NCBI RefSeq assembly: GCF_026319305.1
Contig: NZ_JAPDMV010000007.1
Coordinates: forward strand, 1 to 64,000
DNA: 64,000 bases
Direction of reading: 5' to 3'
Origin: Methylophaga sp. OBS4
GTDB taxonomy: Bacteria; Pseudomonadota; Gammaproteobacteria; Nitrosococcales; Methylophagaceae
Shown here: positions 1-9,409 of the stretch, piece after piece
Layout of the letters: every line of letters begins with the position of its first letter
Position numbering within the stretch: the first letter of the stretch is position 1
Notes under the pieces: generated by a model
The model's input: only the letters and a program-made list of their open reading frames with translations
Told to the model about the DNA's origin: nothing
Databases searched by the model: none
Program-made: the position numbers and the translations under genes

Positions 1-374
1 CGTCTGGGCTGGGTATGACCAATCAGTCCGGTTACCCCTCGGCCCAATTCCAGACAGATTTTGGGTAGCTGCGTGGTTTTACCGGAACCGGTTTCACCAC
101 AGAGAATAATGACCTGATTGTCGCGGATGGCCTCAGCAATATCATGACGACGTTCAATAACCGGCAGATCGGCATCAAAAGTCGGTTTGGGAATGTTTTG
201 CTGCCGTTGCTGTGCTCTGTCTGCGGAGGCCTGTACCTGTTCAGCCAGCGTTTGCAACTGACTTTCATGGTGATCCTGCTGTTTCAATTTATGCAGGCGC
301 CGATAGAAACGATGCCTATCGGTGAGCATGGTGGATTGAATCAGGTGATCAAGTTCTGGCGACAGGTTTTTCAC
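1..374 (-). CDS. hrpA: ATP-dependent RNA helicase HrpA, N-terminal part
   Basis: The first 124 codons of a DEAH-box helicase run off the left edge. After a basic leader resembling the HrpA N-terminus comes the Walker A motif GETGSGKTTQLPK, followed by the family-typical segment CLELGRG and LIGHTQP. HrpA acts on RNA and in E. coli rescues stalled ribosomes. I chose GTG at 374 because an in-frame stop lies four codons upstream and no ATG precedes the conserved leader. Only the N-terminus is visible; the helicase core and C-terminal domains lie outside the window. Confidence 0.9.
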   Translation of the reverse strand, partial: MKNLSPELDHLIQSTMLTDRHRFYRRLHKLKQQDHHESQLQTLAEQVQASADRAQQRQQNIPKPTFDADLPVIERRHDIAEAIRDNQVIILCGETGSGKTTQLPKICLELGRGVTGLIGHTQPR

Positions 375-402
375 GAATGAGAATCAGGCAAAAACCGCTA
401 TT

Positions 403-1356
403 TTACAGCGTCCACGCCAGTGAAACAGTATATTTAAAGTCATTTTTGCTGATGCCTTCTTCTGTGGCGGAGTCATACTCGTTGAGCAGGCCGACTTTAA
501 GGGCGACGCCGATATATGAGTTCAGATCCAGAATCCAGTCAAACGAAGTCAGGTTACGAAACTCGGAAGTATCTTTCAGACTCGGATAAAGCGTATTGGC
601 AAAGTTGATTTTCTGATAATCGTTCATCTGCCATTTTGTTTCGACACCGAGCAGACCTTCGGGGATAAATTCTTCCCGCTCGCCGCCAAATGTCTGACTG
701 AAACCCAGACCGGTCCGGCCCAGCAGCAACCAGCTATCAGTATTGGCAAATTCATAACCCACACCCGCATTAGCATTAACACGATAATTCCAGTCTTTAA
801 ATTCATCCAGATCGTAGCGGCCGCCGGCGAAATGAAACCAGGGTGTGCCCGGTCTCAGCCAGTCACGATTGATCGCCGAGTCAAGGCTATGGTCTGACAA
901 CTCACCTTCAGACTTATTTCTAAAATAGGCTGTTCGACTCGATATACGAGTATATTCACTGTCAAAATCAGCAGTAAAACCGACATTAACCTGATGGCTT
1001 CTGGATTTGCCGGCACTACCGGCGATACCCAGATCAATGCGCCGTTCCCAGCCGGTCAGCAAACCGGTTCCCAACAGGCCATTGTCCTCAGTTTTAACAG
1101 TAATAACCTCTGCTTCAGCTGTGGTTTCAGTCTGTTCTGCTTTTTCTGCTGCCGCTAAGGTCACCAGTCTGATGTTAGCTTTATCAATGGTGATTTCACC
1201 CAGGGCCGGGTGGTTCAGCGTAACATTGTCAGTTGTCTGTTCGATCAGCTCAGCCGTCAGCATATCGCCGTTAATCAGTTCAATAGTCGCTTCCGCAGCA
1301 TGTAACATCAGCGGGCAGGCAAGTGAAACGGAGAAAATAAATCTTGCAAAAGACAA
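403..1356 (-). CDS. DUF481 family outer-membrane protein (YdiY-like)
   Basis: A 317-residue protein with a Sec signal peptide (about residues 1-20, ending LHAAEA). Residues 25-65 form a short beta-rich segment (TIELINGDMLTAELIEQ) often found before DUF481. The rest alternates short aromatic and polar strands and ends in a hydrophobic strand (VSLAWTL), as expected of an outer-membrane beta-barrel. DUF481 proteins are salt- or acid-associated outer-membrane proteins of unknown biochemical role. It stands alone, 28 bp from the hrpA start on the same strand. Confidence 0.85.
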   Translation of the reverse strand: MSFARFIFSVSLACPLMLHAAEATIELINGDMLTAELIEQTTDNVTLNHPALGEITIDKANIRLVTLAAAEKAEQTETTAEAEVITVKTEDNGLLGTGLLTGWERRIDLGIAGSAGKSRSHQVNVGFTADFDSEYTRISSRTAYFRNKSEGELSDHSLDSAINRDWLRPGTPWFHFAGGRYDLDEFKDWNYRVNANAGVGYEFANTDSWLLLGRTGLGFSQTFGGEREEFIPEGLLGVETKWQMNDYQKINFANTLYPSLKDTSEFRNLTSFDWILDLNSYIGVALKVGLLNEYDSATEEGISKNDFKYTVSLAWTL

Positions 1357-1433
1357 GGTGCACCATCCGTAATGATTTGGAAATGGAAAAACAGCCCCGG
1401 AAGGCTGTTAGCAGAAATTTGTTGCGGCTGAAA

Positions 1434-1895
1434 TCAGCAGCCGCTGTTATTGATTTTTCCATCAGGCATGATGGTGTTGCAGTAAATAATGCCGCGCATA
1501 TGCGCACCTTCTGTAGTGGCACCGGTCAAGTCGGCACCTGACATGTCGGTAAAAATAAGTTGCGCGCCATTAAGGTTGGCGCCTTTAAGATTGGCATCGT
1601 TTAACTCTGTATAATCCAGCAAGGTATTGGAAATATCAGCCCCTTCAAGGTTGGCGCCATGCATTTTTGAGTGCGTAAACCAGACACCGGTCAGTTTCGC
1701 TTTGCTCAGATCAATACCTTTCAGATTGGCCTCACTCATATCTGCGCCGCTGAAGTCTTGTCCACTGAGTTTGGCTTCGCTCAGGTTACAAAAATTACAC
1801 TGGCGGGTTTCCAATAACCGGTCCAGATAAATTTGTTCGAAGGCGGCGGCTGAACCCGCACTGATCAATCCGGCTACAAAAAGGGCTTTTTTCAT
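1434..1895 (-). CDS. Secreted pentapeptide-repeat protein
   Basis: A 153-residue protein with a signal peptide (MKKALFVAGLISAGSAAA) and about 18 tandem A(D/N)LXX-type pentapeptides between residues 40 and 130, which would fold as a right-handed quadrilateral beta-helix. It has a CNFC pair just before the repeats and two more cysteines near the C-terminus, one of them the last residue, so periplasmic disulfides are likely. A Shine-Dalgarno AGGAGAG lies six bases upstream, inside the end of the nitroreductase gene, so the two are probably cotranscribed. Specific function is unknown. Confidence 0.85.
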   Translation of the reverse strand: MKKALFVAGLISAGSAAAFEQIYLDRLLETRQCNFCNLSEAKLSGQDFSGADMSEANLKGIDLSKAKLTGVWFTHSKMHGANLEGADISNTLLDYTELNDANLKGANLNGAQLIFTDMSGADLTGATTEGAHMRGIIYCNTIMPDGKINNSGC

Positions 1896-1896
1896 T

Positions 1897-2508
1897 TTAC
1901 TCTCCTGAATTATCCCGGCTGGGCCATTTCCCGTGGAAAAACTGTTGCGATAATGGACGACGCTCCCGCACTTTTAGTTCCCGCTCCAGTTGTTCTTCAG
2001 TCAGGCTGTCCAATGGTGCCGGGTAACCGATAGCCATCATCGCCCACAGCGAAATATCTTCAGGAATATTAAAATTCCTGCGCATTATGTCGACATCAAA
2101 ACCGCCCATTTGATGACTCATTAACCCCATAGCTGTTGCTTGCAGGCAAAGACTGATGCTGGCTGCCCCGGTGTCATAACCACCCCAGCGATTGGGTTTA
2201 TTATTTTGACTGAAAGTCTGGACAGATGCGGCCAGAATCAGAATCGGTGCGCTCTGAGCCCATTCCTGGTTGCCCGGAACCAGCGCAGCGAACGCTTTCT
2301 GCCAGGCCTGCTCATCAGTAAACTTATTGCAGATAAGATAACGCCAGGGTTGATCTCCAAAACAGGATGGCGCCCAACGTGCCGCTTCAGTCAAAGCTGT
2401 GATTTGATCCTCACTGACCGGCTGCGTTGCATCAAAAGCACGGCCACTCCAGCGTTCAGCGAGCAACTTTTCGATAGGTTGTTCTGTAATCGCAGGTTTC
2501 CGGATCAT
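1897..2508 (-). CDS. Nitroreductase family flavoprotein
   Basis: A 203-residue FMN-dependent NAD(P)H oxidoreductase of the nitroreductase superfamily. Recognisable segments are the N-terminal FMN-phosphate site (AERWSGRAFD), AARWAPSCFGDQPWRYL, the central GGYDTGAAS region and the C-terminal MAIGYPAP motif. I chose ATG 2508, four bases after the yhbY stop, over an upstream in-frame start that would run into yhbY, because MIRKPAITEQPIEKLL aligns with the family start. Substrate is unknown. It sits in a leftward group yhbY - nitroreductase - pentapeptide protein. Confidence 0.88.
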   Translation of the reverse strand: MIRKPAITEQPIEKLLAERWSGRAFDATQPVSEDQITALTEAARWAPSCFGDQPWRYLICNKFTDEQAWQKAFAALVPGNQEWAQSAPILILAASVQTFSQNNKPNRWGGYDTGAASISLCLQATAMGLMSHQMGGFDVDIMRRNFNIPEDISLWAMMAIGYPAPLDSLTEEQLERELKVRERRPLSQQFFHGKWPSRDNSGE

Positions 2509-2512
2509 GGAT

Positions 2513-2806
2513 TTACCTTGGTAACTGGATGGAAGGGTCTTTAGCCGGACGGTAAAAACCACCGATATGGCCGATCACCAGAACCAGATCGGCACCGGTT
2601 TGCTCGGCAATCTGCTCCAGCATCTGTTTACGATCTGCGCGTTCCTGACCGCTGACCCTGACTTTTATCAGTTCGTGGTGGTCCAGCGCGTTATTGATTT
2701 CAGCCATCACGGAGTCGGTGAGGCCACTATTGCCAACCATGACGACTGGTTTCAGCGAATGGGCCAAGCCTTTGAGATAACGCTTTTGTTTGTCAGTCAC
2801 TGCCAT
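2513..2806 (-). CDS. yhbY: Ribosome-associated RNA-binding protein YhbY (CRM domain)
   Basis: A 97-residue CRS1/YhbY (CRM) domain protein. The start MAVTDKQKRYLKGLAHSLKP, the VGNSGLT segment and the GADLVLVIGHIGGFYRP end are hallmarks of the family, which binds pre-50S ribosomal particles. Full family length. It is divergent from rlmKL, another 50S-maturation gene, across a 49-bp gap that must carry both promoters. Confidence 0.95.
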   Translation of the reverse strand: MAVTDKQKRYLKGLAHSLKPVVMVGNSGLTDSVMAEINNALDHHELIKVRVSGQERADRKQMLEQIAEQTGADLVLVIGHIGGFYRPAKDPSIQLPR

Positions 2807-2855
2807 GATTTTGATTACCTGTATTAAAATGTAACGATTATATCAGGAACCCAAC

Positions 2856-5051
2856 ATGGCTAAACAACACAAGTTCACCGTTACTGCGGCACGAGGCATG
2901 CTGTCGCTGCTGGCAGATGAACTCAAACAACTCGGCATTCGTAACACCAAGCAAGAACAGGGCAATATCCGTTTTACCGGTACGCTGGAAGAGGCCTACA
3001 AAGTGTGTTTATGGTCGCGGGTGGCGATCAGGGTGCTGATGCCTATTGCCCATTTTGCCGCCGAAACACCGGAGCAACTGTATGAAGGTATTCTGGCCCT
3101 GCCGTGGGAAGAACATATTGACGCCGAAGACAGCACGCTGGCCGTAGATTTCAACAGTTTTCGCTCCAAGATCCACCACACTCAATACGGTGCACAGCGA
3201 GTAAAAGACGGTATTGTTGATCGCTTTCGTGAAAAATTCGGATACCGGCCCTCGGTTGATTTGTATCAGCCGGATCTGAGAATCAATGTTTATCTCAAGC
3301 ACAACCAAGCGACGGTCAGCATTGATTTATCCGGTGAAAGCCTTCACAAGCGGGGTTACCGTGTTAGTAATACGCCGGCACCACTGAAGGAAAATCTGGC
3401 CGCCGCCATTTTGCTCAGCGCCGAATGGCCGCGACTGGCCAGACAGGGCTGGGGATTACTTGATCCGATGTGTGGTTCCGGCACGTTTTTGATTGAAGCG
3501 GCAATGATGGCCGCGGATATCGCGCCGGGTTTCATGCGCGATTATTATGGCTTTAGTTTGTGGAAACAACATGACAAGGCTGCCTGGCAAACGCTCAAAG
3601 CCGATGCAGAAAGACGCCGTCATGCCGGTCTGGCCAGACTGCCGGTCATTACTGGTGGAGATGCGGATCCAGCCGCCGTTTCCGCCGCGCTTGACAATAT
3701 CGCTGAGGCGGGCCTGGCGGGGCGGATTCAGGTGTTTGAACGCCAATTGCTGGACTGGCCTGCTTACAGCCGGGCCTTGCCAGCTACCGGCCTAATGGTG
3801 ACCAACCCGCCTTATGGTGAGCGCATGGGGCGAACAGACCAGTTGCATTACCTGTATGAAAGCCTGGGTAATATTATCAACGAGTCATTACCGGGCTGGC
3901 GTACTGCGTTGATAACCGACAACGCTCAGTTGGGTAAATTCACCGGATTGACTTTATTTGACGCGCTGCCGTTTGATAACGGACCGATTCCTTGTGAAGC
4001 CCTGTTTTATCGGGCTCCCAGACCGGTTCGTTCCTCTGAAACCAAGCCTCATCCCGTTGCTCAGACTGAGGACTTGATGACAGCAGCATCTGGCGAAATG
4101 AATATCTCCGAGCAGGGACAGATGTTTGCCAATCGGTTAAAGAAAAACCTCAAGCATCTGGCTAAATGGGCACGTAAAAACAAACTGGGTTGTTATCGTG
4201 TTTATGATGCCGATTTGCCGGATTATGCGCTGGCTATAGATTTATACGGAGACCAGGTGCATGTTCAGGAGTATGCGCCACCCAAGCATATCGACCCGCA
4301 AAAAGCAGTCGAGAGACTGAACGAAGCCATGCAGCTGATTCCGAATGTGCTGGAAGTGCCGATTAGCCATGTTGCGCTGAAGTTACGCCAAAAGCAGCGG
4401 GGCACACAGCAATACGAAGCACAGGCTGCACAAAACCAGCGTTTTGAAGTTTCAGAAAACGGATTGAAATTCTGGGTGAATCTGAAGGACTATCTCGATA
4501 CCGGCTTATTTCTGGATCATCGTGATACCCGTTTGCTGGTGATGCAGCAGGCAGCAGGTAAACATTTTCTCAACTTATTCTCATATACCGGTTCTGCCAC
4601 GGTTTATGCGGCGGCAGGGCAGGCGGCGTCTACCACCAGCGTTGATATGTCGAATACTTATCTGAGCTGGGCCCAGGACAATATGCAATTGAACGGTTTG
4701 AATGGTCAGTCGCATCAATTTATCCGTGCCAACTGTCTGGAATGGTTACAGGCCGCACAGCAGGAAACAAAACGTTATGGCTTGATTTTTCTGGATCCGC
4801 CCACGTTTTCAAACTCAAGCCGCATGGAAGGGGTGTTCGATATTCAGCGTGATCATGTGTCCTTAATAAAAATGACCAGTAACCTGTTGACTGACGATGG
4901 CCAGTTGATCTTTTCAACAAACAGGCGTGATTTCAAACTTGCAACTGATGAACTGCAGGGGCTGCAGATTACCGATATCAGTCACAATACCATTCCAAAG
5001 GATTTTGAGCGCAACAGCAAAATACATTATTGCTGGCAGATTAAGAAATAG
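2856..5051 (+). CDS. rlmL: Bifunctional 23S rRNA methyltransferase RlmKL (m2G2445 / m7G2069)
   Basis: A 731-residue fusion of two SAM methyltransferases. An N-terminal THUMP domain (about 1-160) precedes the RlmL domain with LLDPMCGSGTFLIEAAMMA and the catalytic NPPYGERMG. The C-terminal RlmK domain (about 420-731) carries KFWVNLKDYLDTGLFLDHR, the SAM loop NLFSYTGSATVYAA and DPPTFSNS. Together they modify domain V of 23S rRNA during 50S assembly. A Shine-Dalgarno AGGA lies seven bases before the ATG. Length and motif order match the gammaproteobacterial fusion. Confidence 0.97.
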   Translation: MAKQHKFTVTAARGMLSLLADELKQLGIRNTKQEQGNIRFTGTLEEAYKVCLWSRVAIRVLMPIAHFAAETPEQLYEGILALPWEEHIDAEDSTLAVDFNSFRSKIHHTQYGAQRVKDGIVDRFREKFGYRPSVDLYQPDLRINVYLKHNQATVSIDLSGESLHKRGYRVSNTPAPLKENLAAAILLSAEWPRLARQGWGLLDPMCGSGTFLIEAAMMAADIAPGFMRDYYGFSLWKQHDKAAWQTLKADAERRRHAGLARLPVITGGDADPAAVSAALDNIAEAGLAGRIQVFERQLLDWPAYSRALPATGLMVTNPPYGERMGRTDQLHYLYESLGNIINESLPGWRTALITDNAQLGKFTGLTLFDALPFDNGPIPCEALFYRAPRPVRSSETKPHPVAQTEDLMTAASGEMNISEQGQMFANRLKKNLKHLAKWARKNKLGCYRVYDADLPDYALAIDLYGDQVHVQEYAPPKHIDPQKAVERLNEAMQLIPNVLEVPISHVALKLRQKQRGTQQYEAQAAQNQRFEVSENGLKFWVNLKDYLDTGLFLDHRDTRLLVMQQAAGKHFLNLFSYTGSATVYAAAGQAASTTSVDMSNTYLSWAQDNMQLNGLNGQSHQFIRANCLEWLQAAQQETKRYGLIFLDPPTFSNSSRMEGVFDIQRDHVSLIKMTSNLLTDDGQLIFSTNRRDFKLATDELQGLQITDISHNTIPKDFERNSKIHYCWQIKK

Positions 5052-5175
5052 TTTCTGGGTAAGGGGGGCTCATGTTAAATCAGGAAAAACTCCCCTTAAA
5101 TTTTTGCTTGTTAGTCAATATTCTGTAACAGCAGTGCGTTACATTTAAGCCTCATTGGTATAAGGAGATATGATT

Positions 5176-5463
5176 ATGCTGGCTAGCCAAAGCGTACAAC
5201 AAGCAACCATGTCGTTCAAAAGCATGAAGGATTGGGAGAGGAACGCGCCCGAGCTGGGCCGTGAATATTTTCCGATATTTTCCGTTCCCACTCAGACATA
5301 CAAGCAATGGCTGCGTGAAAATCCACAAGGGTATGTCTACGCAGGCGCTTTGCGCATAGTGCTCTTTACTGCTGTTGTCGCTATCCAAAGTAGGTTGGAA
5401 TTTATTCCAATACAGCATATTGTCGAGATAAATCCGACCTACGAATGGCTTTCCGGCATCTGA
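5176..5463 (+). CDS. Small hypothetical protein
   Basis: I do not recognise this 95-residue protein. AAGGAG at 5162-5167 favours ATG 5176 (eight-base spacing) over the in-frame ATG at 5170. The N-terminal half is polar (SFKSMKDWERNAPELGREYFP); a hydrophobic stretch (ALRIVLFTAVVAIQ) lies around residues 58-71, too short to be a clear membrane span. An overlapping antisense frame (5152-5418) has no ribosome-binding site and is probably not a gene. It stands between rlmKL and the convergent parA. Confidence 0.5.
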   Translation: MLASQSVQQATMSFKSMKDWERNAPELGREYFPIFSVPTQTYKQWLRENPQGYVYAGALRIVLFTAVVAIQSRLEFIPIQHIVEINPTYEWLSGI

Positions 5464-5513
5464 AACAGTTCCTTACCCCCCGATAGCCAAAGTCAGTCCA
5501 AACCCGGCAGGCC

Positions 5514-6269
5514 CTAGAACTCGCTCAAGGTGTTTTTAATATCTTGCCATAATTGACCATATGCCTTGCTGACCTGTGAATATTTATCAAAAGCGGGCAG
5601 CGGAGCACGATGATCGCCCATTTTTTCGACTACCGCAGCATAAGGAATCGGTGTGGGCAGGCCGTTTTTAAGCATTTTAGGTGGGTGGGCCAGCATCACA
5701 CGGTGCAGAGTGCGGCGTCGATCTACCATGGTAAAAAAGGCATGCAGGCGTTTGGGCTTCAATTTGTGTTGTTTGAAAAAATCCCGGGTCTGCTCAAAAG
5801 TACGCAATGATAGATGTGTCGGTATCAACGGTAAATACAGCGAATCAGCGGTGGCAAAGATCTGCTCGGTCAGCAGCGAAAAACTGGGCGGACAATCCAG
5901 AATAATCAAAGCGTAGTTTTCACCAAAAGGCTCGATCAGCCTGGCTATCAAGTTACGTTTTCCCTGTTCACTTTGTAGCGCCAGTTGCTGATCCAGGTTA
6001 CGCAGGGAGAAATCGGACGGAATAATATCCAGATGGTCATAGTCCGTGCCTTTAACCAAATCGCCAATCGGGGTTTTGCCGGACAGGATATGCTTGGGCC
6101 GCGTTTTCGGTTTTGCTTTGCTATTGAGCAGCCAACTGGCTGCGCCTTGAGGATCCAGGTCCCATAGCAAAGTAGGAATACCCTCATGAGCAGCATGCCA
6201 GGCGATATTGACGGCTGAGGTGGTTTTACCCACACCACCTTTCAGATTAAAGAACGCTATTGTTTCCAT
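5514..6269 (-). CDS. ParA/Soj-family P-loop ATPase (orphan)
   Basis: A 251-residue deviant Walker ATPase: KGGVGKTTSAVNIA at residues 10-23, DLDPQGAASW near 40 and ILDCPPSFSLL near 120. These ATPases dimerise on ATP and position plasmids, chromosomes or protein machines. No parB gene or parS-like repeat is seen nearby, so this is not an evident partition locus. It is nine bases from the end of ppk1 on the same strand, suggesting cotranscription. The cargo is unknown. Confidence 0.88.
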   Translation of the reverse strand: METIAFFNLKGGVGKTTSAVNIAWHAAHEGIPTLLWDLDPQGAASWLLNSKAKPKTRPKHILSGKTPIGDLVKGTDYDHLDIIPSDFSLRNLDQQLALQSEQGKRNLIARLIEPFGENYALIILDCPPSFSLLTEQIFATADSLYLPLIPTHLSLRTFEQTRDFFKQHKLKPKRLHAFFTMVDRRRTLHRVMLAHPPKMLKNGLPTPIPYAAVVEKMGDHRAPLPAFDKYSQVSKAYGQLWQDIKNTLSEF

Positions 6270-6278
6270 GAAAGAGCA

Positions 6279-8360
6279 CTAATAGGTTTTAGCCATTTTT
6301 TCCAACAGTGTGCTCTGTGCTGAAAGGTATTGTTCCGAATCCGGTTTTTCGACCCGCTGGTAACGTCCATCTGCATTAAGCAGCCATGCCTGGGTATTGT
6401 CGGCAAGATATATTTCAAGATCTTCTATAATACGATCGCGTAAGCGTTTGGATTCAACAGGGAAACTGGTTTCCACCCGGCGCAACAGATTACGCTTCAT
6501 CAAATCAGCACTGCCTGCCCAGACTTCAGGTGAACCGTCGTTTTCAAAATAGAACACGCGGGTATGTTCCAGGAAGCGGCCAATGATACTGCGTACCTGA
6601 ATATTTTCAGACAAGCCTTTAACTCCCGGTTTTAAGCAGCAGATACCACGGACGATCAGATCTACTTTTACCCCGGCCATCGAAGCTCGGTACAAAGCCT
6701 GGATCATTTCCTGCTCGACTACGGCATTGACCTTGATAATGATCCGGGCCGCTTTTCCAGCTGTGGCGTGTTCGGTTTCACGCTCGATTTTTTTCAGCAA
6801 GCCTTCATGCAAGGTGAACGGGGCATGCAGTAATTTATGCATTTGCGGGATTTTGCCCAAGCTGGTCAACTGAATAAACAGATTATTCACATCTTCGCCG
6901 ATTTGTTTGTTGGAGGTCAGCAAACCGTAATCGGTGTAGATGCGTGAGGTACTGCGATGATAGTTACCGGTGCCCAAATGCACGTAACGACGCAGTTTGC
7001 TGTTTTCGCGACGTAGAATCAGCAGCATTTTGGCGTGGGTTTTATAACCGACAATGCCATACACGACATGAGCGCCGGCTTCCTGTAACCTGGCGGCCAG
7101 CGCCACATTAGCCTCTTCATCAAATCGTGCCCGCAACTCTATAACTACAGTGACTTCTTTACCTGCCTGCGCGGCAGACACCAACGCATCAACAATCGGA
7201 GATTTGGCACCGGTACGGTAGAGCGTCTGCTTGATGGCCAACACATTGCTGTCAACAGCCGCTTGACGAATCAGGTCAATAACCGGAGTGAAAGACTGAT
7301 AGGGGTGATGCAGCAACATATCCTGCTTACGCAGTGCCGCAAAAATATCAACATTCGGCGTCAGGCCGTTCGGACGCCCCTGTGTGAACGGTTTGAACTT
7401 GAGATCGGGCCTTTCCACCAGTGAACATACGGCCTGAATCCGGCTCAGGTTAACCGGTCCGTTGACCAGATAAACATTATCCTGTGCCATCGCACATTCA
7501 TTACGCAGAAACTCGACCATATCCTCGGGACAGTTGTGAGCGATTTCCAGCCGGACTTCATCACCATAGTTACGGTGGGTCAGTTCGTCGGCAATGGTGG
7601 CAAGCAGATCACTGGTTTCTTCGGTATCAATTGCCAAATCACTGTTACGGGTGACGCGGAACTGATAACAGCCTTTGACTTTCATACCGAAAAACAAATC
7701 TTCGGCAAAGGCGTGAATAATTGATGACAGGAACACGAATTTGTATACACCTTCGCCGCACAGTTCGTCGGGGAACTGGATGACACGGGGCAGGGCACGG
7801 GGGGCCTGCAAAATGGCGTAACCGCGATCCCGGCCGAATGCGTCTTTGCCCACCAGTGAAACAATGAAGTTCAAACTCTTGTTGAGCAGGCGAGGAAAAG
7901 GATGAGCTGAATCCAGTCCCATCGGGCTGAGAATCGGTAGAATTTCTTCCTGGAAGTAGTTTTTTAGCCACTTACTATGCTCATCAGTCCATTGTGAGCG
8001 AGGCAGAATCTGGATTGACTCTTGTTCAAGCAAAGGCAGCAGCACTTCGTTTAATACTCTGTACTGTTCTTCCACCAATTCATGGGCCCGTTGACTGATC
8101 AGGCGAAGGCATTCTTGCGCTGTGATTTGATCCGCTTCAAGGTACGGATCGCCAATTTCAATTTGCTGAATTAGGCCGGCCACCCTGACTTCAAAAAACT
8201 CATCCAGATTGGTACTGGAAATACACAGGTAATTGAGTCGCTCCAGCAAGGGTACATTGCTATCAAGTGCTTGCTGCAATACCCGCCAGTTGAATTCGAG
8301 CAGGCTCAATTCGCGATTGATATAGAGCTCCGGATTGTTCAGATCAATTGTTTGTTCCAT
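6279..8360 (-). CDS. ppk1: Polyphosphate kinase 1
   Basis: A 693-residue PPK1, near the 688 of E. coli. It catalyses reversible transfer of the ATP gamma-phosphate to polyphosphate. Visible are the N-terminal YINRELSLLEFNWRVL, the central DMLLHHPYQSF segment, IKQTLYRTG, the phospholipase-D-like VIELRARFDEEANV, and YVHLGTGNYH with the conserved catalytic-region histidine followed by YTDYGLLT. I chose ATG 8360, with AAAGGA just upstream, rather than an in-frame ATG 13 codons earlier. No ppx gene is in the window. Confidence 0.97.
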   Translation of the reverse strand: MEQTIDLNNPELYINRELSLLEFNWRVLQQALDSNVPLLERLNYLCISSTNLDEFFEVRVAGLIQQIEIGDPYLEADQITAQECLRLISQRAHELVEEQYRVLNEVLLPLLEQESIQILPRSQWTDEHSKWLKNYFQEEILPILSPMGLDSAHPFPRLLNKSLNFIVSLVGKDAFGRDRGYAILQAPRALPRVIQFPDELCGEGVYKFVFLSSIIHAFAEDLFFGMKVKGCYQFRVTRNSDLAIDTEETSDLLATIADELTHRNYGDEVRLEIAHNCPEDMVEFLRNECAMAQDNVYLVNGPVNLSRIQAVCSLVERPDLKFKPFTQGRPNGLTPNVDIFAALRKQDMLLHHPYQSFTPVIDLIRQAAVDSNVLAIKQTLYRTGAKSPIVDALVSAAQAGKEVTVVIELRARFDEEANVALAARLQEAGAHVVYGIVGYKTHAKMLLILRRENSKLRRYVHLGTGNYHRSTSRIYTDYGLLTSNKQIGEDVNNLFIQLTSLGKIPQMHKLLHAPFTLHEGLLKKIERETEHATAGKAARIIIKVNAVVEQEMIQALYRASMAGVKVDLIVRGICCLKPGVKGLSENIQVRSIIGRFLEHTRVFYFENDGSPEVWAGSADLMKRNLLRRVETSFPVESKRLRDRIIEDLEIYLADNTQAWLLNADGRYQRVEKPDSEQYLSAQSTLLEKMAKTY

Positions 8361-8454
8361 ATTTCCTTTCAGTGCAAGTTCAGCGCTTATTTTATCCATA
8401 TTCAGCGCATATTTTATTTATGATAAGTCTTTTTTATGACCGTGATATGAATCG

Positions 8455-8934
8455 TCACCAGCGATATTTGTCGTACAGTTCCGGATTCGCCCAAAAACGG
8501 CTGTTGAGCCAATCACGTTCGGGTTGATAATTTTCAATGGCATAACTGAATACTTGTAAACCATCTTCGCTACCCGCGATATGTTTGAACCCCATGGCCA
8601 GATAGTCAGTGAATGTCCAGCCTTGTAATTCGGCCAGTTCGGGATTGGTAATCAGAATAATATGGGGCGCATAAAGATTCTTGATCATCCCCAACCATTG
8701 CTGTCCCGACTGTTTGTCCATGGATTCAGTGAGATGGCTGATTAATGCCAAATCTGTCGGTGTTAATTCAACGAGTTGCTGCTGACTGTAAGGTGTCGTT
8801 AAATGCTGCAATCTGGTATCTTTATCGGTTTGCAGACAAGCAGCCGCAGTCTCACCCGCAGTCAGAATAGAGCGGGGCTTGAACTGACTGACAAGCGGGG
8901 CTAACAAGCTGGATAAGGCATATGAAGCTATCAT
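8455..8934 (-). CDS. Conserved hypothetical protein, possibly DUF6231
   Basis: A 159-residue soluble protein resembling an uncharacterised gammaproteobacterial family (I think DUF6231, not certain). It has an opening like a nucleotide-binding fold ([19 protein letters not shown]), a central strand [10 protein letters not shown] and a C-terminal [15 protein letters not shown] followed by [15 protein letters not shown]. It begins head-to-head with ycgN, with the two ATG codons overlapping. No function can be assigned. Confidence 0.7.
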   Translation of the reverse strand: MIASYALSSLLAPLVSQFKPRSILTAGETAAACLQTDKDTRLQHLTTPYSQQQLVELTPTDLALISHLTESMDKQSGQQWLGMIKNLYAPHIILITNPELAELQGWTFTDYLAMGFKHIAGSEDGLQVFSYAIENYQPERDWLNSRFWANPELYDKYRW

Positions 8935-9409
8935 GATTAAGCAGGATAAAACATCTGTTGAATTCTGGAAACATAAACGACTGAGCCAGATGACTCACGC
9001 CGAGTGGGAAAGTCTGTGTGACGGCTGTGCCCGCTGCTGCCTGCACAAGCTGGAAGATGAGGAAGATGGCCGTATGTATTACACTCGCGCCGCCTGTTCA
9101 TTGCTGGATATCCAGGCCTGTCGCTGCAAAGATTATAACAACCGCCAGAGTCTGATGCCTGATTGTATTCAGCTCAGCATTGAAAATGCGCATTATTTCG
9201 ATTGGCTGCCCGCCACTTGTGCTTATCGGTTGCTGGCCGAAGGGGAACCGCTGCCAGAGTGGCACCCGCTGATAACCGGTGATCCGGACAGCGTTCACAA
9301 AGCCGGCATTTCTGTCAGACATATCGCCAAAGCTGAAACCGACGTCAGTGATCTGGCAGAAGAAGTCATCGTGTTATCGCATGAGCCTGATATGACAGAT
9401 GACACCTGA
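8933..9409 (+). CDS. ycgN: YcgN family cysteine-cluster protein (UPF0260)
   Basis: A 158-residue member of the YcgN/UPF0260 family. The defining cluster is [19 protein letters not shown] near residues 26-44, with further conserved cysteines in [17 protein letters not shown] and PDCIQLS and the [16 protein letters not shown] block. The cysteine pattern suggests metal binding. The start shares the CATG tetramer with the divergent gene to its left. The product is 158 residues, close to E. coli YcgN. Function unknown. Confidence 0.9.
   Translation: MIKQDKTSVEFWKHKRLSQMTHAEWESLCDGCARCCLHKLEDEEDGRMYYTRAACSLLDIQACRCKDYNNRQSLMPDCIQLSIENAHYFDWLPATCAYRLLAEGEPLPEWHPLITGDPDSVHKAGISVRHIAKAETDVSDLAEEVIVLSHEPDMTDDT

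Noticed and set aside
5152-5418. Minus-strand 88-residue reading frame opposite the small hypothetical gene
   Set aside because: It lacks a Shine-Dalgarno, while the plus-strand frame has AAGGAG at good spacing.
5514-6269. Partition locus / plasmid origin around parA
   Set aside because: No parB, parS-like repeats or replication gene are nearby; flanks are chromosomal housekeeping genes.
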